NCBI GenBank assembly: GCA_041395505.1 | Contig: JAWLAG010000001.1 | Coordinates: 806,001 to 870,000, forward strand | DNA length: 64,000 bases | Direction of reading: 5' to 3' | Origin: Steroidobacteraceae bacterium | GTDB taxonomy: Bacteria > Pseudomonadota > Gammaproteobacteria > Steroidobacterales > Steroidobacteraceae | Shown here: positions 1-7,783 of the stretch, piece by piece | How the letters are laid out: each line of letters begins with the position of its first letter | Position numbering within the stretch: position 1 is the stretch's first letter | Program-made: the position numbers and the translations under genes | Notes under the pieces: model-generated | What the model was told of the DNA's origin: nothing | Databases searched by the model: none | Seen by the model: the letters and a program-made list of their open reading frames with translations, nothing else

Positions 1-370
1 GGTGCGTGCGATCCGCCTGTCCTTCGAGGCGATCGACCCCGGGCTCGAGCTCGCCGCACGTTCGCTCGGCGCGGGTGCGCTCGATCGTTTCGTCCATATC
101 AGCCTGCCGATGGCGCTTCCGGGCATACTGGCAGCGCTCGTGGTCGGCTTTGCAATTTCGCTCGGCGAATTCGGTGCGGTGATCACTTTTGCCGCGAACA
201 TTCCCGGCGAGACGCAGACGCTGCCGCTGGCGATATACAGTGCGCTGCAGGTCCCGGGCGGTGAAGCCGTGGCACTGCGCCTCGCCATCGTGGCCCTGCT
301 GATCGCACTGGCCGCATTGCTTGCGGCCGAGGCGCTCGCGCGGATTTCGCGACGCTGGAGCGGACGCTGA
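1..370 (+). CDS. modB: Molybdate ABC transporter permease ModB, 3' part only
   Basis: The inner-membrane permease of the molybdate importer ModABC; only the C-terminal ~122 residues are visible and the reading frame is open to the window edge, so the true start lies outside. The visible part carries the EAA loop that contacts the ATPase (AARSLGAGALDRF, then LPMALPGI), followed by hydrophobic segments and the GEFGAVITF stretch typical of ModB/CysT-type permeases. It ends TGATG, sharing bases with the modC start, which supports translational coupling. Assignment to molybdate rather than sulfate rests on the neighbour modC. Confidence 0.88.
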   Translation, partial: VRAIRLSFEAIDPGLELAARSLGAGALDRFVHISLPMALPGILAALVVGFAISLGEFGAVITFAANIPGETQTLPLAIYSALQVPGGEAVALRLAIVALLIALAALLAAEALARISRRWSGR

Positions 371-1464
371 TGCTCGCCGTCAAGGTGTTCCGGTCACTCG
401 GAGCGCGGCGCTTCGAGTTCGATTTTTGCTCGCCTGCGCAGGGCGTCACGGCGTTGTTCGGGGCATCGGGCGCCGGCAAGAGTACGGCGCTTGCGCTCAT
501 CGCCGGCGCGCTCGAACCCGCTACGGGGAGCGTCAGTCTCGATGGCGAGACCTGGTTCGACTCGGCGGCACGGATCAACCACCCGTTGCATCGGCGCGGC
601 ATCGGTTGGGTCTTTCAGGACGCGCGGCTTTTTCCGCATCTGAGCGTAGCAGGCAATCTCGATTTCGGCGCATCACGATTGCGCCAGCGGCCCTTGCGCG
701 TGCAACGCGAGCAGGTCATCGAAGTGCTCGCGATCGCGCCGCTCCTCGGCCGCAGGCCGCAGCAATTGTCGGGCGGCGAGCGCCAGCGCGTCGCACTGGG
801 CCGCGCATTGCTGGCACAGCCGCGCTTGCTGCTGCTCGATGAGCCGCTGGCGGCGCTCGAGGCGCCATTGCGCTCGCAGATCATGAGCTTCATCGAGCGG
901 ATCAAGCGCGAGTTTACGGTGCCCATGCTCTATGTCACCCATAGCCAGGCCGAGGTACTGCGTCTTGCGGACCATCTGCTCCTGATCGACGACGGCCGTA
1001 TCGTTGCCCACGGGCGCTGCGAGGAGCTGTTCGGCCACGCTGGCGTGCCTTGGCTCGCTGCGCGCGAAGATGCTGGAAGCCTGTTGCATGGTCGCGTTCT
1101 GCGCCAGAGCGAAGGGCGCGCGAGTGTCGCTGTCGGTCGGCAATCCCTGCAGCTCGCCGACGCGGCCCTGGCAGCCGGCGAGACGCTGCGACTTTTTGTT
1201 CCCGCCAACGACGTGATACTCGCCCGCGAAGTGCCTCGTGCCATCTCCGTGCGCAACGTCCTTGCCGCCCGCATCCGGCGCCTGAGCGAGCGGGACCGCG
1301 CGGTGATGCTCGTGGAACTCGATTGCGAGGGCGCGACGCTCCTGGCCGCAATCACCCGTGCCGCCTGCGAGGACATGCGTCTCGCCGAGGGCGAACCGGT
1401 CTACGCGCTGATCAAATCGGTGGCGATCGATGCCCCGGCCGGGCGCCGGCTCGCTACACCGTAA
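370..1464 (+). CDS. modC: Molybdate ABC transporter ATP-binding protein ModC
   Basis: The ATPase that powers molybdate uptake, 364 aa, the usual ModC length. Walker A GASGAGKST lies at residues 31-39, the Q-loop at VFQDARLF (81-88), the signature LSGGE at 133-137, Walker B LLLLDE at 153-158 and the H-loop His at 191. After about residue 230 comes a C-terminal extension with the TOBE/molybdopterin-binding-like region (ISVRNVLAARI) found in ModC and not in most other importers. The D-loop reads AALE where SALD is usual, a conservative Asp to Glu change. The start overlaps the modB stop. The 3' end runs 11 bases past the convergent pfp stop. Confidence 0.93.
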   Translation: MLAVKVFRSLGARRFEFDFCSPAQGVTALFGASGAGKSTALALIAGALEPATGSVSLDGETWFDSAARINHPLHRRGIGWVFQDARLFPHLSVAGNLDFGASRLRQRPLRVQREQVIEVLAIAPLLGRRPQQLSGGERQRVALGRALLAQPRLLLLDEPLAALEAPLRSQIMSFIERIKREFTVPMLYVTHSQAEVLRLADHLLLIDDGRIVAHGRCEELFGHAGVPWLAAREDAGSLLHGRVLRQSEGRASVAVGRQSLQLADAALAAGETLRLFVPANDVILAREVPRAISVRNVLAARIRRLSERDRAVMLVELDCEGATLLAAITRAACEDMRLAEGEPVYALIKSVAIDAPAGRRLATP

Positions 1465-2725
1465 AGCGCGATTTCAGCTTCTTGCGTACGGCCTTGCCCT
1501 GGATGCGCACGTAGCGCGGCAAGCCGTTGCGATAAGGCGGATAGTCCTCGCCCGCGATCAGGGGCTCGAGATAGCGTCGACAGGCCGCCGTGATGCCGTA
1601 GCCGTCATTGGTGATGTAGCTGCGTGGCAGTTTCTTTTCCTTGTTGGCCACTTCCTCCAGTGGCACATGGCCGATGCTCCAGCGATAGGGACGCGAGGAG
1701 CGGCGCACGATCGTTGGCATGATGGCGTTCTTGCCGCGCAAGGCGAGCTGCACGGCCGCGCGGCCGACGGCATAGGCTTGTTCGACATCCACACGCGAGG
1801 CGATATGGCGTGCCGCGCGCTGGAGATAGTCGGCGATTGCGAAGTGATACTTGTAGCCGAGGTTGTCGCGCACCATGGTTGCGATGACCGAACCGACACC
1901 GCCGAGCTGCTTGTGTCCAAACGCATCGGTCGTGCCGGAGTCGGCGAGAAAGCGGCCGTCGCCATAGGCGGCGCCTTCGGAAACGGCGATCACGCAATAG
2001 CCATGGCGCATCACGGTCTGGCGCACCTTGGCAAGGAACTTCTCCTGCTCGAACGCGACCTCGGGGAAGAGGATGATGTGCGGCGCGTCGCCCGGCTTGT
2101 TGCCGGCAAGTCCGGCCGCCGCCGCGATCCAGCCCGCGTGCCTGCCCATCACCTCGAGTATGAATACCTTGGTCGACGTGCGCGCCATCGAGGCGACGTC
2201 GAGCGAGGCTTCGAGCGTCGAGACGGCGACGTATTTGGCCACCGAGCCGAATCCGGGGCAGCAATCGGTATGGGGCAGGTCGTTGTCGACAGTCTTCGGT
2301 ACGCCAATGCAGGTAATCGGATAGCCGAGAGACTCGCCGAGTTGCGACACCTTGTGCGCCGTGTCCATGGAGTCGTTGCCGCCGTTGTAGAAGAAATAGC
2401 CGATGTCGTGTGCGCGAAACACATCGATCAGCCGTTCGTATTCGGCGCGATTCTTGTCCAGGCCCTTCAGTTTGAATCGCGCCGAGCCAAAGGCGCCTGC
2501 GGGCGTGTGCATCAGTCCGCGTATGGTTGCCCGTGACTCATCGCGCAGGTCGATCAAATCCTCTTCGAGGGCGCCGACAATGCCATGGCGCCCCGCGAAG
2601 ATCGTGCCTATGCGCGGGCGGGCCTTGAGAGCGGTTTCGATCACTCCGCAGGCGGAGGCGTTGATGACGGCGGACACGCCGCCCGACTGTGCATAGAAAG
2701 CGTTGCGCGGTTTTGCTCTGGCCAC
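1454..2725 (-). CDS. pfp: Pyrophosphate-dependent 6-phosphofructokinase
   Basis: Converts fructose 6-phosphate to fructose 1,6-bisphosphate, most likely using pyrophosphate. About 423 aa, near the size of group II/III PFKs and longer than the ~320 aa ATP enzyme of enterics. The donor-binding loop reads GGNDS at 115-119, where ATP enzymes have GGDGS, and the catalytic segment reads PKTVDND at 143-149; the Lys in place of the Gly of PGTIDND marks PPi-type enzymes. MGRHAG follows as the substrate motif. I choose the GTG at 2725 because GAAGGA sits about 9 bases before it and the domain begins right after; the open frame extends to 2899. Divergent from adk. Confidence 0.9.
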   Translation of the reverse strand: MARAKPRNAFYAQSGGVSAVINASACGVIETALKARPRIGTIFAGRHGIVGALEEDLIDLRDESRATIRGLMHTPAGAFGSARFKLKGLDKNRAEYERLIDVFRAHDIGYFFYNGGNDSMDTAHKVSQLGESLGYPITCIGVPKTVDNDLPHTDCCPGFGSVAKYVAVSTLEASLDVASMARTSTKVFILEVMGRHAGWIAAAAGLAGNKPGDAPHIILFPEVAFEQEKFLAKVRQTVMRHGYCVIAVSEGAAYGDGRFLADSGTTDAFGHKQLGGVGSVIATMVRDNLGYKYHFAIADYLQRAARHIASRVDVEQAYAVGRAAVQLALRGKNAIMPTIVRRSSRPYRWSIGHVPLEEVANKEKKLPRSYITNDGYGITAACRRYLEPLIAGEDYPPYRNGLPRYVRIQGKAVRKKLKSRFTV

Positions 2726-2811
2726 GATGTTGGATCCTTCAATTGCTGTCGCCGGGCCGGCGCGGGGAAAACGGCAAAGATGCGAATAATATCGGATAAA
2801 CCCCGCCTGGT

Positions 2812-2840
2812 TTGACGTATGGGCCAGCCATCGGTACTGT
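2812..2840 (+). promoter_or_regulatory. Candidate sigma-70 promoter for adk
   Basis: TTGACG at 2812-2817 and TACTGT at 2835-2840 are separated by 17 bases, and the predicted transcription start would lie about 45 bases before the adk ATG. The -35 box is good and the -10 box weak. It lies in the 168-base gap between the divergent pfp and adk genes. Confidence 0.35.
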
Positions 2841-2893
2841 GCCCGCCCGTGCGCCTGCGGGCGCGTCATTCGGTCCGGTAATCTCCAGCTGTC

Positions 2894-3547
2894 ATGCATA
2901 TCGTTCTGTTGGGGCCGCCTGGTTCAGGCAAGGGAACCCAGTCGCAATTGCTCATCGAACGCTTCGGCGTGCCACAGATTTCCACCGGCGATCTGTTGCG
3001 TTCGGCCGTGGCGCGGCGTACGCCGGTCGGACTGAAGGCCGAGGCCATCATGGCCGAAGGCAAGCTGGTCGATGATGCGACCATCCTCGCGCTGGTACGG
3101 GACCGTCTTGCCGAGCCCGACGCAGCCAGGGGATTCATTCTCGACGGTTTTCCGCGCAACATTGTGCAGGCAGAGGCGCTCAACGGCCTGCTGGCCGAGA
3201 TTGGCAAACCCATCGACGCGGTGTTGCTGTTCGAGGTTGACAGCGAGCAGCTGATCCGGCGCTTGTCCGGACGGCGCAGCTGCGCAACCTGCGGCCGCGT
3301 GTTCAACATTCATTTTGCGCCCCCCGGTACGCCGCCGCACTGCGAGCGCTGCAACGACAGGCCCGAGCTCATCACCCGGCCGGATGACAATGAGCAGACC
3401 GTGCGGCGACGCCTGTCGGTCTACGACACCCAAACCCGCCCGCTGGTCGATTACTACGCGGCACGCGGGCTGCTGCGTCGCATCGATGCCGATGCAGCGG
3501 TGGAGACAGTGACCTCGCGGGTACTGTCGGCGATCGGCACCGACTAG
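2894..3547 (+). CDS. adk: Adenylate kinase with zinc-type lid
   Basis: Interconverts ATP + AMP and 2 ADP. The 217 aa protein has the P-loop GPPGSGKGT at 7-15, the AMP-binding STGDLLR (30-36) and DGFPR (84-88), and the long LID form. The LID holds four cysteines in two CxxC pairs (C130/C133 and C150/C153), the zinc-binding pattern of Gram-positive enzymes; enterobacterial Adk has replaced these residues. The stop codon overlaps the rnd stop inside a CTAG. Start ATG at 2894 is the first Met before the P-loop. Confidence 0.96.
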   Translation: MHIVLLGPPGSGKGTQSQLLIERFGVPQISTGDLLRSAVARRTPVGLKAEAIMAEGKLVDDATILALVRDRLAEPDAARGFILDGFPRNIVQAEALNGLLAEIGKPIDAVLLFEVDSEQLIRRLSGRRSCATCGRVFNIHFAPPGTPPHCERCNDRPELITRPDDNEQTVRRRLSVYDTQTRPLVDYYAARGLLRRIDADAAVETVTSRVLSAIGTD

Positions 3548-4632
3548 CCGGCAGCGGCGAGCGCGTTGCCGAGAAGCCCTGCCCGCCAGCCGCGCAGGGC
3601 AGCGATGTCGCGATCGCCCTGCGCCAGTCGTTCCAGATCGCGGCGCGTCGCCAGCAGTTCCGGTGCCAGCTCTTGTTGCGCGGCGATGTCGCGGACGACC
3701 TGCGCGTAGCGCTTCACGAGCTGAGTGAATGCGGCATCGGGCCGGGCCGAGCGCGGCGTGGGCGGCAGCTTCGCCGGCAATGCGGATGCTGCGATGATCT
3801 CCAGCAGCGCAGGCGCCAGCTTCCCGGCGTGCCGCTCGCCGAGGCCCTGCAATGCCATGACGTCGGCCGCTGTCCGGGGCGGATCGGTAATGATGGCGCG
3901 CAACACGGCATCGTCCAGAATCCAGTTGCGCGGACGATTGCGTTCATCGGCTTCCCGTTCGCGCCATGCGGCGAGGCGTATTGCAAGCCGCCGGCGATCC
4001 GGATCGAGCGACCCGAGACCCTTGATCCGCCGCCAGGCCTCGTCCGGGTCCTGCACGATGTCGAGGCCGGCATGCGCAGTTTCGAGTTCTTCGTCGAGCC
4101 AGGGCAGGCGACCGAGGCGTTGCAATCGCTCGAGCAGCGCATCCGCAAGTGGTAGCAAGTGCAATACGTCCTCGGCAGCGTAATGCAGTTGCTCCTCGCG
4201 CAGCGGCCTGGAAGCCCAGTCGGTGCGGGTATGAGCCTTGGCGAGGCGCAGCCCGAGATACTGCTCGACCAGGGTCGCATATCCCGCCTGGGGCGGTGCG
4301 CCACCGAGCGCGGCTGCGAGCTGAGTGTCGAACACGGCGCGCACCGGCTTCGCAAGTGGCCACAGCGCCTCGAGGTCCTGTCGGGCAGCGTGCAGGACCT
4401 TTCTCACCGCTGTCGCCTGCAACAATTGCGCCAGTGGTTCGAGCGAGGCGAGCGCCAGCGGATCGACGAGCGCAGGCGCTGCCAGGGCGGGTGCGTGCAG
4501 TTGCACCAGACACAACTGCGGCCGGTAGGTACGTTCGCGCATGAATTCCGTATCGAGCGCGATCCGCTCGCAACCGGACAGGCGCTCGCAAAGTTCCCCG
4601 AGCGCATCGGCTTGTGTGATGATCGCAGTCAT
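3544..4632 (-). CDS. rnd: Ribonuclease D
   Basis: A 3'-5' exoribonuclease of the DEDDy family that trims tRNA and other stable RNAs. The 362 aa protein has ExoI DTE (D27, E29), ExoII with D86 in ARQDLEAL, and ExoIII Y151/D155 in YAAEDVLHLL, so all catalytic acids are present. An HRDC domain follows (about 200-280, with the RPRNWILDD segment), then a second helical HRDC-like tail. Convergent with adk, the two stops sharing CTAG; divergent from the next gene, with which it shares bases of the start codon (CATG at 4630-4633). Confidence 0.95.
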   Translation of the reverse strand: MTAIITQADALGELCERLSGCERIALDTEFMRERTYRPQLCLVQLHAPALAAPALVDPLALASLEPLAQLLQATAVRKVLHAARQDLEALWPLAKPVRAVFDTQLAAALGGAPPQAGYATLVEQYLGLRLAKAHTRTDWASRPLREEQLHYAAEDVLHLLPLADALLERLQRLGRLPWLDEELETAHAGLDIVQDPDEAWRRIKGLGSLDPDRRRLAIRLAAWREREADERNRPRNWILDDAVLRAIITDPPRTAADVMALQGLGERHAGKLAPALLEIIAASALPAKLPPTPRSARPDAAFTQLVKRYAQVVRDIAAQQELAPELLATRRDLERLAQGDRDIAALRGWRAGLLGNALAAAG

Positions 4633-5155
4633 GCTGGATATATTGAGACTCTACCTCGGAATTGCCTTCTTGCGACGCGGACCGGAGGACCTGCCCGCAT
4701 CGAATGCCCTGCAGTGGCTTACTATCCTCGCCTACTGCGGCGCTATGGCGCTTGCCAGCGCGATCGCAGGCGTACCCCAGGAGCAATGGCTGGGGCCGCT
4801 GGCCATCGACGTCGTCCTGACGCTGATCTGGTTGCGTATCCTGCTCCAAATCGTACAGCGGCCCGAACGCATGCTGCAGACTACCAGTGCGGTCTTCGGC
4901 TTGCAGGTGTTGTTGACGCCGCTTGCCGTGCCACTCGCCAGGCTCGCGGCAACGCAAACGCAGGGGGAGTTGCCACCACCGCATGTGCTCTTGCTGCTGT
5001 TCGCGGTATCGATATGGTCGCTGGTCGCGACTGCGCGCATCCTGCGCTCAGCGCTCGACTGGCGCATGGGCGCGTGCATCGCGCTCGTCATCGTCCAGGC
5101 CCTCGTGGTGCACCTGTTGGTGGCGCTGCTGTTCATCGAAGCACCGAAAGCGTAG
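4631..5155 (+). CDS. Small multi-pass membrane protein of unknown function
   Basis: A 174 aa protein I do not recognise as a named family. It shows four or five hydrophobic segments, roughly at residues 26-46, 52-75, 83-105, 115-135 and 143-168, with short connecting loops, so it is an inner-membrane protein. The ATG at 4631 overlaps the start codon of divergent rnd by two bases, and no clear Shine-Dalgarno precedes it. The reading frame is open upstream to 4541 but that part is rnd antisense. It ends 5 bases before mpl, so it is probably co-transcribed with mpl, ubiX and the LON-domain gene. A role in envelope metabolism would be guesswork. Confidence 0.75.
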   Translation: MLDILRLYLGIAFLRRGPEDLPASNALQWLTILAYCGAMALASAIAGVPQEQWLGPLAIDVVLTLIWLRILLQIVQRPERMLQTTSAVFGLQVLLTPLAVPLARLAATQTQGELPPPHVLLLLFAVSIWSLVATARILRSALDWRMGACIALVIVQALVVHLLVALLFIEAPKA

Positions 5156-5160
5156 ACGCC

Positions 5161-6537
5161 GTGCACCTGCACATACTGGGTATCTGCGGAACGTTCATGG
5201 GTGGTGTCGCCGCCCTTGCCAAGGCGGCGGGACATCGCGTGACGGGATCGGATCGCAACGTCTATCCGCCGATGAGCACGCAGTTGCGCGCGCTCGGCAT
5301 CGAATTGATGGAAGGTTTCGGCGCCGACCAGCTTTCGTTGCGACCCGACGTGATCGTGGTTGGCAATGTCATGAGTCGCGGCATGCCGGTCATCGAGGCG
5401 ATGCTCGATGCCGGACAGCGCTATACCTCCGGGCCACAATGGCTCGCGGAACACGTCCTGGCCGGGCGCTGGGTGCTTGCGGTTGCGGGCACGCATGGCA
5501 AGACGACGACTTCGAGCATGCTGGCGCACATCCTGGAGTATGCGGGCCTCGCGCCGGGATTCCTGATCGGCGGGGTGCCGGGCAATTTCGACTCCAGCGC
5601 CCGCCTCGGCGGGGGTACATTCTTCGTCATCGAGGCCGACGAATACGACACGGCCTTTTTCGACAAGCGCGCGAAGTTCGTCCATTACTCGCCGCGCACT
5701 GCGTTGCTCAATAATCTCGAATTCGACCACGCCGACATCTACCCCGATGTCGCGGCGATCCAGCGCCAGTTCCATCACCTGCTTCGTATCGTGCCACCAT
5801 CGGGGCGTGTCATCTGGAATGGCGCCGACCGGAATCTCGCTGCAGTTCTCGGCATGGGGCTGTGGTCACAGGCGGAGACCTTCATGGTCGGCGAAGACGG
5901 CGATGGACTCTCGGCGCGTCTGTGTGGCGAGGATTACTCTGTTTTCGAAGTCGTGGCAGGCGGGGCGGTGCAGGCGCGCGTCGAGTGGCAGTTGATGGGA
6001 CGGCACAATGTAGCGAATGCACTCGGTGCGATGGTGGCGGCGCGCCATGCAGGTGTGCCACTGCCGGTTGCGGCCAGGGCGCTGGCGGAATTCTCTGGCG
6101 TCAAGCGTCGCATGCAGCTGCGCGGCAGCGTTCGTGGCGTCGAGGTCTATGACGATTTCGCGCACCATCCGACCGCGATCGCGACTTCGATCGATGGTCT
6201 GCGCCGTCGCAACCGGGGCGAGCGCGTGCTTGCCGTGCTCGAGCCGCGTTCCAATACCATGCGCATGGGCGTGCACGGCACGGCACTCGCAACGGCATTG
6301 TCGGGCGCAGACGAAGTCTGGCTCTATGCGCCTGCGGATATTGGCTGGGATGTGCGCGCGGCGATGGGCACACTGGCGAGTCCGCTCAAGGTGCTGGACA
6401 ATATCGATGTTCTGGCCGTGCAACTGGCAACGGCGGCACGGGCTGGCGACCGGGTGTTGATCATGAGCAATGGCGGATTCGGCGGCTTGCACGAGAAGCT
6501 GCTGGCACGACTTGGGACGGCGGAGCGGCCGTCATGA
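5161..6537 (+). CDS. mpl: UDP-MurNAc:L-Ala-gamma-D-Glu-meso-DAP ligase
   Basis: Peptidoglycan-recycling ligase that rejoins the murein tripeptide to UDP-MurNAc in the cytoplasm. The 458 aa protein starts with the MurC-like nucleotide motif (ICGTFMGG, residues 8-15; the Phe-Met version is typical of Mpl), has the ATP loop GTHGKTT at 110-116, the middle-domain EADEYDTAFFDKR segment and the Mur ligase C-terminal domain (YDDFAHHPTA). The GTG at 5161 is chosen because the protein begins there in the family pattern; the open frame upstream is antisense to rnd. Stop overlaps the ubiX start (ATGA). Confidence 0.95.
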   Translation: MHLHILGICGTFMGGVAALAKAAGHRVTGSDRNVYPPMSTQLRALGIELMEGFGADQLSLRPDVIVVGNVMSRGMPVIEAMLDAGQRYTSGPQWLAEHVLAGRWVLAVAGTHGKTTTSSMLAHILEYAGLAPGFLIGGVPGNFDSSARLGGGTFFVIEADEYDTAFFDKRAKFVHYSPRTALLNNLEFDHADIYPDVAAIQRQFHHLLRIVPPSGRVIWNGADRNLAAVLGMGLWSQAETFMVGEDGDGLSARLCGEDYSVFEVVAGGAVQARVEWQLMGRHNVANALGAMVAARHAGVPLPVAARALAEFSGVKRRMQLRGSVRGVEVYDDFAHHPTAIATSIDGLRRRNRGERVLAVLEPRSNTMRMGVHGTALATALSGADEVWLYAPADIGWDVRAAMGTLASPLKVLDNIDVLAVQLATAARAGDRVLIMSNGGFGGLHEKLLARLGTAERPS

Positions 6538-7157
6538 CGGGCGTCGACTCGAGGCGGCGCGTCTCGGTTGCCCTCACCGGCGCCTCCGGTATCCAGTATG
6601 GATTGCGCCTGATCCAGGTGCTGGTGGAATCGGACTGTGAACTGCATGTCATGTTCAGCAAGGCCGCACAGGTCGTCGCCGGTTCCGAAACCGACCTGCA
6701 ACTGCCCGGCCGTGCCGCCGACATGGCCCGCCACCTTCGCGCGCTGTATCGCGCTCAGGATAGACAGTTGCGGGTCTACGGGGAGGAGGAGTGGACCGCT
6801 CCGGTTGCCAGCGGGTCGGGTGCGCCGCGCGACATGGTCGTCGTCCCCTGCAGCATGTCGACGCTGTCGGGTATCGCGAGCGGCGCGAGTGCCAATCTGC
6901 TGGAGCGCGCCGCTGACGTGGTGTTGAAGGAGTCCGGTCGCCTCATACTGGTACCGCGGGAAACCCCGTTTTCGGCCATCCACCTCGAGAACATGCTTAA
7001 ACTGGCGCGTTTGGGCGTCACCGTCCTGCCTGCCAACCCGGGCTTCTACAACCGGCCCCAAAGCGTGCAGGACCTGATCGACTTCGTCGTCGCGCGCGTG
7101 CTCGACCAGTTGGGTATCGAGCAGCGATTATCGCGCCGCTGGGGCCGTGAGGAGTGA
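6534..7157 (+). CDS. ubiX: Flavin prenyltransferase UbiX
   Basis: Attaches a dimethylallyl group to FMN to make the prenylated flavin cofactor used by UbiD decarboxylases in ubiquinone synthesis. At 207 aa it is the usual length. Diagnostic stretches are the FMN-binding TGASGIQYGLRL near the start, the central VVVPCSMSTLSGIASG, and the RETPFSAIHLENML plus PANPGFYNRPQS segments near the C terminus. The ATG overlaps the mpl stop by four bases and the next gene starts directly after the ubiX stop, indicating one transcript. ubiD is not in the window. Confidence 0.95.
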   Translation: MTGVDSRRRVSVALTGASGIQYGLRLIQVLVESDCELHVMFSKAAQVVAGSETDLQLPGRAADMARHLRALYRAQDRQLRVYGEEEWTAPVASGSGAPRDMVVVPCSMSTLSGIASGASANLLERAADVVLKESGRLILVPRETPFSAIHLENMLKLARLGVTVLPANPGFYNRPQSVQDLIDFVVARVLDQLGIEQRLSRRWGREE

Positions 7158-7760
7158 ATGCGGATGACGCGCGAGGTCGTAACGCTCGCGCTTTTTCCGC
7201 TACGCACCGTATTGTTCCCTGGTGGCCTGCTGCCGCTGCGAATTTTCGAGACACGCTACGTCGACATGGTTCGCAACTGCATGCGCGAGCAGGTGCCTTT
7301 CGGTGTCGTGCTCCTGCTCGAGGGCGCTGAAGCCGGCGGCCTCAGCTGCTTCGCAACACTCGGCACCTCGGCGCGTATCGCCGATTTCGACCCGTTGCCG
7401 GATGGCCTCCTCGGGATCAGCTGCCGGGGCGAGCGCAAATTCCGTGTTCTGCGCCATTGGCGGGCCGCCGATTTGCTCAATATGGGCGAGGTCGAATGGC
7501 TCGGCGATGAACCGAGCGAGTCGCTGCCGCAGCGTCACGCACTATTGCGTGGATTGCTCGAGCAGGCCATGGCCAAGGTAGGGCAGCACTACGACAACTG
7601 GGAGCAGCAACTCGACGATGCCAGCTGGATCGGCTATCGACTGTCGGAGCTCATGTCACTGCCCGTCGAGGAACGTCAGCGCAGCCTCGAGTTGGCTGAT
7701 CCGATCGAGCGCATCGATTGGCTCGCGCCGATGCTCGACACCGCTGCCGACCCATCCTGA
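7158..7760 (+). CDS. LON substrate-binding-domain protein
   Basis: A stand-alone version of the N-terminal substrate-binding domain of Lon protease (PF02190 type), 200 aa, with no ATPase or protease domain. The family hallmarks are LALFPLRTVLFPGGLLPLRIFETRY at the start (seen over residues 10-34) and the GERKFRV segment in the middle. Such proteins are common in proteobacteria but have no settled function. The ATG directly abuts the ubiX stop, so it is the last gene of the mpl operon and faces the convergent CPBP gene 23 bases on. Confidence 0.88.
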   Translation: MRMTREVVTLALFPLRTVLFPGGLLPLRIFETRYVDMVRNCMREQVPFGVVLLLEGAEAGGLSCFATLGTSARIADFDPLPDGLLGISCRGERKFRVLRHWRAADLLNMGEVEWLGDEPSESLPQRHALLRGLLEQAMAKVGQHYDNWEQQLDDASWIGYRLSELMSLPVEERQRSLELADPIERIDWLAPMLDTAADPS

Positions 7761-7783
7761 GGTCGGGCACCCGCCATCGCCGC

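Noticed and set aside
1430..2536. 368-codon plus-strand open frame opposite the phosphofructokinase
   Set aside because: Composition and lack of motifs show it is a shadow of pfp.
5161..6537. A second murC
   Set aside because: The CGTFMGG motif and position with ubiX identify it as mpl; murC is present in the dcw cluster.
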